DNA from: Perkinsus olseni
Lineage: Eukaryota; Perkinsozoa; Perkinsida; Perkinsidae
Direction: 5' to 3'
Length of the DNA stretch: 30,427 nt
NCBI GenBank assembly: GCA_013115135.1
Contig: JABANP010000589.1
Coordinates: forward strand, 1-30,427
The position numbers and the translations under genes were made by a program. Shown here piece by piece: positions 9,196-18,350 of this stretch. How positions within the stretch are numbered: position 1 is the first letter of the stretch; the number at the start of each line of letters is the position of its first letter. Under the pieces are notes generated by a model. It saw only the letters and a program-made list of their open reading frames with translations. It was not told the DNA's origin and ran no database searches.

Positions 9196-9998
9196 ATGGT
9201 GGGCCCTTTCCTGACCTTGTGGTGCGTCCTTCACGTTCTTGTGACCACGACGGCTCAAAAAAGTGGTGTCTACACTCACTCTGGAAGTTCATCACCCTCA
9301 CGTACAGGATGGATAACTCCGTCGTTGTCATACTGGCTGAAGCCCCTCTCAAGGTCCCCGTAACAATAGTCGTCGGCCGTCTACTTCCGCGGGGTGAGTC
9401 TGACACTTACGCTCCAGACTTCTCAGGTTTGCCGGAGGGAATCCAGACTGCGTATGATAGGATTCATTCAGTATACGCGGACGTCGATATTCATGATGGT
9501 GATTTGACTACAGTGAGATTTGTCAGCAATGACCGGCTAAGCATCACTTTTGAAGGCAAAGAGCTGGAACTAGCTCCTATCGCATTCGCGAGTCCAGGAG
9601 AGTTCGAGTACAAGACCGACAAGGCCAGCTACGAGTAAAACTTCTACTCTACGGCTATCGATCCCTTCAACCGTGTGGGCATAACTCTTGGCTGCCAATC
9701 TCCGGCGGTGAACGGTAACCTGCTATTCATAAGCTCAAACTTCCGCATTGAGCTTGATGAGGGGAGCGCTTACGTCTACAGAGTAGCTGACCTGCCTCCA
9801 GAAGATCCGCAACGCGCGATCGACCTCAATGCCTTTGTCAAAACCTTCCAGAATATCTGCGGACCGCGCCTTGGTGGGGAGGGAGAACAGAATTTCAGAT
9901 CCTTCGAGCTATTAACTCCAAACTCTATGCTGATACTTATACGTTATGATGGCTTTGTGGCCTCAGAGAGACTAGTCAGAACTTCTTTCGGAAGATAA
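9196..9998 (+). CDS. Secreted protein of unknown family, with in-frame TAA
   Basis: An ATG at 9196 encodes MVGPFLTLWCVLHVLV, a good signal peptide, ending near TTTAQ. The long protein-like frame lies in another phase: VGRLLPRGESDTYAPDFSG to DKASYE (stop TAA at 9636-9638), then, still in that phase, AIDPFNRVGITLGCQSPA to RLVRTSFGR (stop near 9998). A GT-AG intron such as 9263-9369 would join leader and body in frame. The TAA lies within a GTAAAA sequence that could be a donor for a 99-bp phase-preserving intron (9635-9733, weak acceptor ATAAG). Otherwise it is a nonsense mutation. I cannot decide between a live gene with two introns and a recent pseudogene. Confidence 0.5.
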
Positions 9999-9999
9999 C

Positions 10000-10540
10000 C
10001 AGGGCTTCTACAAGTATGCAGAGTGATAGGTGGTGAGTGGTGCACACAGACTGCCCAGTTCTGCTTTGTACACGCGTGCAGTCGATTTCCCGGAAATCAT
10101 TTCCGTATGTCTGTCTGCTGAAGAATCTATTATTGCGGTTGTCAAAGTAGTAGTATTAGCCGCGTTGTGAAGGGCATGCGTATTTCCGAGGCGATTAGTC
10201 ACATCATGTCCGTATTATGTTGCTTAGCCGCCTTCACCTCTGTTGTCCCAGACGGTATGTGCTGTATGCGCCAAGCTGATCGATTGCATATAGCGTTCTG
10301 AGGTTCTTGCGATAGGAGATTTATAGGCTGCTTCCGGATTGCCCTGTCGTGTTCCTTCCGGTGACGGGGAAGCAACGTTACATCGGACCTATTTCTTCTG
10401 TCATAAACTGGCACCATAGCCGCATAATCGTCTTTTCGGTGAAAATCTGACTCCCAATATGCGCAGACCACTGGTCGCCTTTCAGGGGTCACTCCTGAGG
10501 AGTGGGCCTTTATTTGTCACTCCATGAGGTCCCGAATTTG
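10000..10540. other. No gene supported
   Basis: A reverse-strand frame (10199-10492) is open but shows no leader, motif or paralogue. Palindrome CACTCCT G AGGAGTG at 10490-10504. Confidence 0.4.
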
Positions 10541-10544
10541 GAGC

Positions 10545-10740
10545 GACAGATCAACACAACAACAGAGGGGTTCCGAAAAGGAAGCACGCTACAATAATCC
10601 CGTCACGCAAGCAGTACAAAATGTGGTACAAAAATATTAGCGATCGCATTATAGTGCAGCATTGGTTTTGTGAATTTATATGCTGTATATAAGCTTGCTC
10701 TGAGGCCTGTGGATTAGGCCGTTGACCAGGCGGTATAATC
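10545..10740 (-). pseudogene. Copy of the TerD gene 3' end, stop codon lost
   Basis: Directly matches 23244-23425, which holds the last exon and 3' flank of the TerD gene. The reverse strand reads GQRPNPQASEQAYIQ and then NSQNQCCTIM, against GQRPNLQGSQQAYIQ and NSQNQCCTIM in the intact gene. Here the codon after CTIM is CGA (10644-10646) rather than TGA, so the CaaX box is no longer terminal. The rest of the TerD domain is not found nearby. It is a dispersed fragment, possibly from a dead paralogue. Confidence 0.7.
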
Positions 10741-11082
10741 TAGTACTCACCGTTTAACCCTGGGAAGAGTTGCTAACCAGGTGACAGCATACTATTCCGA
10801 GGCATGCCTGCTTTTCTTGGTCCCGAGCAGAGGAATTGCTACTCTTGTGTGTTCCACTTGCTGTTTGGTTCTTGATCATCTTCAGATCTCAAAGGCCCTA
10901 ACGAATTATCTAGTGCACAGTTTGACACTCGTTAAATGCTCTTTCCTCGGCTCCTTGTGATACTCATTCCCCAGGGAAGATCATACGAAAATCACGCATT
11001 CATTCAGAGACAACGCGAAACTAATCACGGGATGACGAAACGCAAATGTAGAACTTGAGAGGTTCAGATCATGCAGATGATT

Positions 11083-11101
11083 GTGACTCCAGTGGAGTCA
11101 C
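11083..11101. repeat. Perfect palindrome, 9-bp arms, 1-base centre
   Basis: GTGACTCCA (11083-11091), G, TGGAGTCAC (11093-11101). Confidence 0.9.
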
Positions 11102-11317
11102 AGGCTGTACTTCGGCAATTTGGCCACTCGCCATCCTGCACCGCAACGTCAGAGGCGCCCCGCGGAGTTCCTGAGCGCGAAAGGATCTCCGGAGTCAGCG
11201 GTATCGGTCCTTTACCAAACCTACGTGCGGGTGTTACTACTAACAGGTGGGTACGTAGCAGCAATGGAGGTAGGTGGCACTATAGTTGAGACCGCATGCA
11301 CGCATGGGCACAGCGGG

Positions 11318-11336
11318 CTAAGCTCAGTGAGCTTAG
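11318..11336. repeat. Perfect palindrome, 9-bp arms, 1-base centre
   Basis: CTAAGCTCA (11318-11326), G, TGAGCTTAG (11328-11336). Confidence 0.9.
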
Positions 11337-12537
11337 TACACGCGTGTTGCGGGTGCAGAATTACTCTCGAACCATCGAGTTTGGAGTATGACTCAATTGA
11401 TGGTATCCCGTTCGTAGTAAGTATCACTCCCATCTCCTAATGGAGAGACTACTCAGCATACGTGAACAAGGGCGGAACGTGAGACCTGGTAGCTTGTTGT
11501 AAACAACCGAACCGGAGGGAACGCCCCTCGTCGAGGGCCCTCGATGACGCCCTCTCTGCTGCACGCAAGCACACCGTTGTCCCCTCAAGCGAACTGCCAG
11601 GGATTTAGCCTGGTAGTTACTCAGCAGCTCTTTGTCTAAGTACACGCGGAAGGGCAATCGGAGTTGTTATGCATCAAAGACCATCAAAGGTCTGTTATCA
11701 AAGACCCGTTGTCTATCTCATTGTGTTACGCTGTGTAAGCTGTAGTTCCCTTCATTATCTTCCTAATGTTATTACTACTCATCCATCTACTCCTCGCACT
11801 TGCGTTGTCACACTACAGTTATGCAGAGCGTATAGGCTTATAACGAGTGATTGAGCTACTGAGTATTGCTGTTTTGATCCTCCTTCATGGATCATGATGC
11901 TAAGGGCCGAGAATGGTATCCTTAGTGTTGTCTCTATAGTTGCGCTTCTTTGCCATTAGCTATGCTGCCCACACAGTTGCACGCACACTCAAGGCCTTCT
12001 TGGCGTCTCCCTTCACTCTTGTGTTAGAGTCAACTGAGGCACGTAACATCTTTTCGGGAACTGGAGCTGTTAGCTGTTCATCTTCATAAGTGCACTATAG
12101 TGGCAACCACCTTTACTACTTACGAACTACCAGAATCAGGCATCATCACGAGGTTTGCGCTCGCGTGCATGAGTATACGTGCTACATCAAGCTACATCGA
12201 GCTATTATGCTATAGATCATCATATTATCGCTCAAATCCCCTCAAGACTGGTTTCGCCTTTTTAAGAGTCCTGTCCCCAATAGCCACACTGTACTCGGTT
12301 ACAGTGCGTAGGTTTCTGTAGGCCTCCGGAGGCTCTGTGCTATGCTATCAATGTTACTATTCCCTGATGGTGAACGGCAGACGATGAGGGAAGTGAGAGC
12401 ATGGTCACTATGCTTCGACGCGACTGTGTACTTGAGCTATCGATGACGGAATGGAGTGAGCACTACGTCAACTACCAGGCATCATCCGTGATGGCGTTGT
12501 GATGATAAAGCCTCGATCAGGCTAGTTCGGTATACTC

Positions 12538-14611
12538 ATGTCTTTAACCTCCCTCCTCTCCATAGCCCTCCTAGGAAGTGTTCCTGGCCAAGGCACCGTC
12601 GTGCCTGTTGGCCAGGTGAGCTTACCATTCCTTAGAAACGGAAGCACACCGAATGACATTACTTCTCCGCTAGGTGAGAATAAGCGTGCTAATCCTTCCA
12701 TTGACAGTCATTCCGTTTGTGGCACACTGTGCAGGTAATCTCACGCATATCCAGACTATCGAATTAGACTATCCGGGATTTTCATCTTTCGAAGGGACGG
12801 TTGTGTCTAGAGGCGGTTCGGAACTACTCGCCGTCTCTACTGCCAACGCCCGAGGGTGAGTCTAGACCGTCGTCCTAGCTAAGCCTGGCTGGCTTGTGGT
12901 AGAGGCCTGAGCAGCTTAAAGCTGCCAGTTTTGATTGAGCACGGACGATGTTGATTTTCAGAGAACTCTTCGATTCTGCAAGCTTCGTTAGCTTGGATCT
13001 TCGACGAACTCGTGGCGGTCGATTCAGTGTCTCTGAAGTTAAAGCAAGTCCGATTCGTGACTCTGACGGAGAGGAGATATTTGTCAGTGCTCTTGGTAAG
13101 GGACTATATGATATAGTCTATATCCATGGTAGCTCTTGATATGAGTTTGGTTGTAAACGTCTAGCCTTCTTTCAAGCATCTCGTGTTATAGTACTGCAGC
13201 GCCGGTTGACCTCAGGTTTAGCGGTCAGGAATGGATATCGTGGCAATGGCCGAGGGGACCTGAGGGTCGTATTTCAAGCTTTTGGGGACCCTTCCATCAA
13301 CATTTTGAGGTGAGAGAACAAGATGGCGCAGATCATATGGGCTCCTGCAAGATGACCCATCTCCCATGCTGTTTCGTGATGGTAATCAGATTCAGCCGCG
13401 GGACCAGGACGACGAGGAGCTCTGCACTGGACATTTCTGCTTTGGTCAGCGCCTGCTCCCCTTCTTCGCGCCCTCCAACTGCAATAGCTCGCCTGGGTGG
13501 CCCGGGACTACAATTTGGAGTTGTCGGAATCTCCAGTTTCAGATCGAATCAGACGATTCCGTGGGGGCCTGATCGGGTTCTGCAATGAACCTTCTACCAA
13601 TTCCTCCATCTCGAAGACCAACCCGAAAGCTGACGTTTATTCTGGTGGGATATACACTGGAAATAAGTGTATATCCCACCCCGTCCCCTCAATGTTGAGG
13701 TAAGCCTACCATCATAAGCTACCATGTAATGTTGATCACTATCGCGGCGACAGTGTCTGCGTCCCCAGACACACCGCAGTGCGGTGAGCGCACACTAGTG
13801 CGCTGTGCGATGTTCTCCAGGAGATAGTATCGCCTGAAGAGATCCGCAGTAGTAGACTCAATAGTCTGAGTCCCCACCATTTGGCAGAATTTTGAACCGG
13901 CATCATACTCTGGGACGGGCACTGTTTACTGACTCTATGCTTTTGACCCTGTCCTCAGTCTACCGACGGCCATAAGCCCACGGCCGTGGCACCGCTCAGG
14001 AATGGTGACATCATGATAGCTCTTGTTGTGAACTCTTCGCTGAGAATCGGTTATGTAACAGCTGATGAGCTCAGCGATGCTATCGTTTCTGGGAGGACAC
14101 TGAGTCCAATTATCATAGCCAATCTCCAGCGAAGTGAAGGGTAAGTCCGGGAAGAGCAGCTCAGCTTGAAAGGCGGAGGATGTTTTCGTCGTTGCCTGAG
14201 GCGCCGCCAACAGAATATATTTCCACATCAGCCGCGCAGTTGAATTTCGGAATTTCAAATCCTTTTTATTCGGCGATATGGTCAGTATGAAAATGTCATC
14301 GTCAATAAAGCCTTCCCCACTGCTTGGCTTCTCTGTTTTCTGCTAACTTGTAGACGCCATCTACTAGATGGGGTTCTTGTAGGTTCGATATCGCTCATCA
14401 ACAGAGCCTGACTGTGCGAGAAAGCGGTGGAAGAACCTTCGTCTACAGCACGAGTCGCGACACTTTCTTCACAGAGGTGAACCTCGTGAATTAAATTCAC
14501 TGAACCATAAAGCATTCCTAATCATTCACTATTTCTACTTTTCAGGACGGACGTCGAACCTTGCTCATCACTTTCGAGTGGATCCCTAAGAGAGACTCTC
14601 GTCGTCGATAG
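12538..14611 (+). CDS. Multi-exon secreted protein of unknown family (about 10 exons)
   Basis: ATG at 12538 starts MSLTSLLSIALLGSVPGQG, a signal peptide. Exons joined by phase-compatible GT-AG introns: 12538-12615 (or to 12673), 12674-12855 (or from 12708), 12962-13095, 13200-13309, 13390-13699, 13799-13826 (tentative), 13959-14140, 14214-14280, 14354-14476 and 14546-14611 (TAG). Donors include GTGAGT, GTAAGG and GTAAGT. Acceptors include TTGATTTTCAG and CTACTTTTCAG, and TGCTAAC branch sites are visible. Representative coding: GQEWISWQWPRGPEGR, RNGDIMIALVVNSSLRIGYV, TEDGRRTLLITFEWIPKRD. Two uncertainties remain. The frame changes once between 13497 and 13616, by a short intron or a G-run indel, and the join from 13826 to 13959 is weak. 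Product about 420 residues, function unknown. Confidence 0.65.
13644..13680. repeat. Perfect inverted repeat, 15-bp arms, inside a predicted exon
   Basis: GGTGGGATATACACT (13644-13658), 7-base loop, then the exact complement (13666-13680). It lies in the exon ending at 13699 and would encode SGGIYTGNKCISHP if translated, so the palindrome adds coding sequence or marks a broken exon. Confidence 0.9.
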
Positions 14612-14901
14612 CCTCCTCCAAGGAGGCTCCTTGGTCCGGCTTCCCCGTCTAGCAGCTACGGGACTGTAGGTATTTGCAACAGCAAGCCTCTGATAGGCTG
14701 CCTCTCAAGGTCAGAGTTTCACCTATCGGCAGGCCAGTATGGCTTCTCCTTTTTGTATCATCTACAGCATGTACGCGTTTTGTGTACTCTCGACTGCGTG
14801 GAACTACGCTTAGCGGCTTCTGACTATCTTACCATCATCACAACGCATCATCAAATGGATGACTGATAGTGCATTATCCTAAGTGTATTTCGCGGCGCGG
14901 G

Positions 14902-15623
14902 ATGTGCGTCACCTGTCTACTCTTTCATTTTCATGCGCTCGCGCTTTCGATGTCGCATGATCCGCCCTGGCCGGCAACTGGTCAGTATCCGTATAACCAA
15001 TCCCTGAGTCGCAGCAGGGTCCGTAATATGAGGCCTATGCCTCCCTTGTCAGCTATTGATCTGCAGACTTGAAGGGAGTCACGTTAATAAGGCGTCGCGG
15101 CCCAGTTCAACTCTCACAAAACCACTCAAAACGGGTCACTCATCTCCGTGGCAACCAGTGCTACAGCTTTTGCTCAGAACTGTCCGACTATTGTTGGGTT
15201 CACTTTTAACCGTTGTCAATGGTATTGCAACCATGTGCCGGTTGGTATTTCGCACATCGACGTATACAACATTCGGACAAGTCGATCACATCGCGACCCG
15301 ATGATAGGATTCCTCAACTATCGGATCGGATCCCACGTGTATTCGACTGACTATCACACTGCATGTACCAGTAAGCAGCGCCGTGTGGGTCGCCCGTAGC
15401 GGATGATCGGATGGCTACGAAATCTGATATAGCGAATCCGTATTCAACGAGATCGATAAGGATACGGATGTGCAGCATCTGAGAGTTTCTGGTGACTATC
15501 ATAGTATTCCGGTAATTCCGATACCGCTGTTCGTAACTGCCATCTGGGTGAGGGAGGGCTGAGGGCCCAGTCCTCGAGCAAAGGCATCAGTGCCGTCAAC
15601 ATCTCCGTCTTGTGCCTCGATAA
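14902..15623 (+). CDS. Small secreted protein, four exons
   Basis: ATG at 14902 begins MCVTCLLFHFHALALS, a signal peptide. Proposed exons: 14902-15018, 15106-15338, 15433-15547 and 15591-15623 (TAA), all phase-compatible, giving 165 residues. Introns are 87, 94, 43 bp with donors GTCCGT, GTATTC, GTGAGG and acceptors CCCAG, ATATAG, ATCAG. Coding content includes AQNCPTIVGFTFNRCQWYCN, DPMIGFLNYRIGSHV, ESVFNEIDKDTDVQHLRVSG and IPVIPIPLFVTAIW. The gene lies 290 bp downstream of, and parallel to, the preceding secreted-protein gene. I do not recognise the family. The first intron is the least certain. Confidence 0.55.
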
Positions 15624-15674
15624 CATGGTACTAATCTGGTCTTTCGCTTCCTGTCTGCAATTTAATCACAGCAT

Positions 15675-15720
15675 TCTGAGCGGGCGCCGGGGAAAGTTTC
15701 CCCGGGAAACAGCGCTCAGA
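15675..15720. repeat. Nested palindromes (9-bp inner arms, 1-base centre)
   Basis: Inner CCGGGGAAA (15687-15695), G, TTTCCCCGG (15697-15705), enclosed by TCTGAGCG (15675-15682) and CGCTCAGA (15713-15720). Confidence 0.85.
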
Positions 15721-15829
15721 CGGAAGAAATGAAATCCATTCCTTGCATCTAGATTAAATGGCGCCGATTGAAAAACGAAGGCCGAGAAGCGTACTCTCGG
15801 TCTCGCCTCCATCCACCAGCGCAAGCCCA

Positions 15830-16340
15830 AGACTTAGCACATCATTTGCTGAGTGCTCCACCGATGGAAAGAATCGTGGGGGAGATGGAAAAATGGAAAA
15901 ACAGAGAAAAATATGGCAACAATGGAGAAATATGGAAAAAATTCTCGCGCTTCGCGTTACTCCTAAGTCCTTGGGTTCACAAATGTGCAGAGAGAAGAGA
16001 CGTGCTCACAACTCTAATCCACACTATGAGTCTCCGCGGTTCTTGCAGAATGCATATATGTCCTCGGAGAGCCGCCTTGAGTTATTGGGCGTATCGTACT
16101 GTATCTACAAACTCTCCCCAATCTGGGAGGCACAATCTGTCTTCACCAAATGCCTCGGCCAGTGCGATGAAACCTGAGACCAAGCACTGCTCGGTCTCAT
16201 CACCCGATCTGACCTGGAAGCTCGCCGTTCTAATCTTGCGTTCTTACTAAACACCATAGTCCAAGTATTCAATACTTGGTATTGGAAACTTGGCTAGATC
16301 TTGCAAGAACGCAAGAACAGAATCTGGTTTCTTGGTTTCG
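15830..16340 (+). repeat. Dispersed repeat family A, copy 2
   Basis: Counterpart of 7270-7740, same orientation: GTGCTCC, the A-rich GATGGAAAAATGG tract, TATGAGTCTC, ATGTCCTCGGAGAGCC, CTAGATCTTGCAAGAACGC. It differs by insertions, one of which makes the palindrome at 16261-16279. Confidence 0.75.
16261..16279. repeat. Perfect palindrome, 9-bp arms, 1-base centre, copy-specific
   Basis: CCAAGTATT, C, AATACTTGG. The sister copy near 7675 reads AGTCCAAGTATTGGAAACT, so 14 bases were gained here, and the gained bases are largely the reverse complement of the preceding bases. Confidence 0.9.
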
Positions 16341-16984
16341 CGTTGCCCCCGGGCCCACGGCGGGGGTGACCGGATTCTCCGGTACTAAGTAGTAATCGAA
16401 CCTGTCCTACCCGTACGTCCCCTATGCGGTTACTAGGTTAGGTCACCTATGCTAGGTCACCCCGCTGTATACCCCCATGCTAGCTGCCTCATCTACTTGC
16501 GTCTTTCCGCATTTCATCTGGGGGTCACTATCGTGACCCCGATAGTGGCGGGATTGCTCGGCTCACGCAGAGGCTGCAGAGCTGCTCAAATCGTTACCAA
16601 AGAAACATGATGCCAAATTGATAGACGAAGGGTGGCTTCGGTTCGTTGTGGCATTCCCTGCTCTTGGTTTTTGCCTGACGAACTCGACATTGGAGGGATA
16701 CACGAAGGGATTGGATAGACACTACGAATGCATAGAGCCCGAATAGTCTGATCATCAAACACTGGGCCTGTTTCACAAGGATACCTAAATTAAAGCGCCT
16801 TAAGTTTAGGAGCAACTTAAGGAGTTACTCAAGGAACACTTAAGAAGTTCTTAACTCGTTTCACAAGGTTTAGGAGAACCTTAAGGAGCTCCTGAATTTA
16901 AGGCGTACTCAAGTACACCTGAAATTGCAACTTAAGCAGCAAAATGGACGAACTCGCGAGGTGTACCAGAGCCAAACATACCGA

Positions 16985-17060
16985 GGAGCTGAGTTGGCTG
17001 ATTGGTTAAGGCTCCATGTTAACCTCGTGCCAACTCGGGGTTCGATCCCCGGTAGAGCCC
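16985..17060 (+). other. tRNA-like segment with A and B boxes inside the transposon
   Basis: TTGGCTGATTGG (16994-17005) resembles a Pol III A box. GGTTCGATCCC (17039-17049) is a canonical B box, flanked by GGGG/CCCC that form a T-arm-like hairpin. The acceptor and anticodon stems do not form, so it is not a functional tRNA. A second B-box-like GGTTCGAATCGC lies at 17419-17430 in the same element. Confidence 0.5.
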
Positions 17061-17128
17061 TGATTCTTCTTGGCCTACGCGCGGTCTCATCGGTGACAAA
17101 CTAGATTGGGAGGGAGGACTCTGCTGCA

Positions 17129-17314
17129 ATGCTGTCGGAGAATCTCAGATTGAAGAGGGAGGTACTAGAGATCGAGAAGGATGACAAGCTCAAAAGAGCA
17201 GCGGAAGCTAGAGAACTTCATAACGTCCTCATGGAAGCAGCTCGGGTCAAACACCTGGCCGCTCAAGGGAAGCTTGAGTACTACAGGTGCAAAAAGGCTC
17301 GCTTCTCCGATTGA
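17129..17314 (+). CDS. Short coiled-coil ORF within the transposon
   Basis: ATG at 17129 encodes 61 residues beginning MLSENLRLKREVLEIEKDD, with a heptad-like pattern of Leu and charged residues throughout and a basic end (CKKARFSD). This composition is like the C-terminal helix of the Myb/SANT-type accessory proteins of Harbinger transposons, so it may be the last part of such a gene left in a deleted element. The DNA-binding part is absent. An upstream exon could exist but I see none. Confidence 0.45.
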   Translation: MLSENLRLKREVLEIEKDDKLKRAAEARELHNVLMEAARVKHLAAQGKLEYYRCKKARFSD

Positions 17315-17739
17315 GGGCGATCCGTGGCAATTAAGCAAGTGTTGTGTGTGCTTTTTGAATGGTTTCTGTGAGTGCCATGCCATTGAGTTACCAGTTAGGA
17401 ATCCTAACAAAGGCTGCCGGTTCGAATCGCAGCGTCATCATCCGTGAAAAATGCGACTTAAGGAGGAGTTTAGGCAGGTGCCCCTCAACCTAAATTTAAC
17501 CTAAAGCGTACTTCAGTTGCTCCTTGAATAGTGAGGTTGTGAAATAAGTAATGAAGTTACTTAAGCAACACCGTAAAAACTTAAGACGCCTTGAGGAAAT
17601 CTAAGTTTAAGGCGCCTTAGTGATGTTACTTAAGTAGTGAAACAGTTTACCGGAAAAACTCAAGGCGCCTTGAGGTTTACTTAAGGCGCTACTTGCACTT
17701 AAGGAGCAAATTTGCTCCTATGAAACAGGCCCACTTAAT

Positions 17740-18350
17740 TACTCTTCTTTTTTTTGAGTGGAAACGGAATTATACACGTCTGACATGGTAGATTATACGG
17801 ATCACAAATACGGCCCAATAATTATCACAATAATAATAGTATTATACGAATTACTCTTCTTGAATATCATAGATATACATCGGTCACGCATCGCATCTTC
17901 TAGCCGTTTCTGGTTTGGGCTAGCGATGTGACCTCAATGGCCATAGCTGGTATGGCATATCGTGCGATTCGCAGAACCGCCTCCCTTTCGCCGAGAACGA
18001 TATACCACTGTACTAAGATGCTAAAACTCGACGACGACCAGTGTCACGAGAGGCTGCATCCGTCCCGGCTAGCGCTGTAGCCAATGTCGCTCGCACACAA
18101 ATCTTTTTCCTTTTCGTTGAACGAAATTCGTTCCGGTTTCACCGTCAGTGACCCTCTCCAGGAGGGTCCCTCCTGGAACGACCTCAGCAGGATCATCGGT
18201 CATCATTTCAGCCATTCATCCTCTCAGCACAATCCGCAGATAGTCTCACCATCCCAGCACGTTACTTGGTTTGACCTCACCACATTGGTGGGACCGATAA
18301 CTCACTGCTTTGTCCCCTGCCTCTGAGGGTGTGAATAGTTCACAAGAAAT
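17740..18350. other. AT-rich spacer, then upstream region of the retropepsin ORF
   Basis: 17740-17880 is AT-rich without coding. From 18084 a frame in the same phase as the next ORF is open to 18326 but has stops before 18351. It contains the palindrome CCAGGAGGG T CCCTCCTGG (18158-18176). Confidence 0.4.
18158..18176. repeat. Perfect palindrome, 9-bp arms, 1-base centre
   Basis: CCAGGAGGG (18158-18166), T, CCCTCCTGG (18168-18176). Confidence 0.9.

Larger units (their letters stand above)
10741..12537. other. No gene supported
   Basis: Open frames at 11064-11440 and 12100-12321 lack leaders, motifs or paralogues. Two perfect one-base-centred palindromes occur: GTGACTCCA G TGGAGTCAC (11083-11101) and CTAAGCTCA G TGAGCTTAG (11318-11336). 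Confidence 0.4.
16764..17732 (+). mobile_element. Non-autonomous DNA transposon (PIF/Harbinger-like guess)
   Basis: 12-bp terminal inverted repeats GGGCCTGTTTCA (16764-16775) and TGAAACAGGCCC (17721-17732) are flanked by a direct ACT (16761-16763 and 17733-17735), a 3-bp target duplication. Both subterminal regions (16796-16940 and 17455-17710) are packed with CTTAAG/TTTAGGAG-like motifs in both orientations. The centre holds a tRNA-like box pair and a 61-codon coiled-coil ORF. There is no transposase. A 3-bp duplication and an accessory coiled-coil protein are typical of PIF/Harbinger elements, which also carry a Myb-like gene, but superfamily assignment is an inference. Confidence 0.75.

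Noticed and set aside
10640..10740. Conserved TATATAAGC stretch as a duplicated promoter
   Set aside because: Both copies translate in reverse to the TerD C-terminal tail, so conservation is due to coding ancestry.
13935..14515. Reverse-strand frames of 77 and 107 codons that could be joined by a 25-bp intron
   Set aside because: The plus strand over the same stretch gives four exons with strong splice sites and correct phases ending in TEDGRRTLLITFEW, so the reverse frames are shadows.
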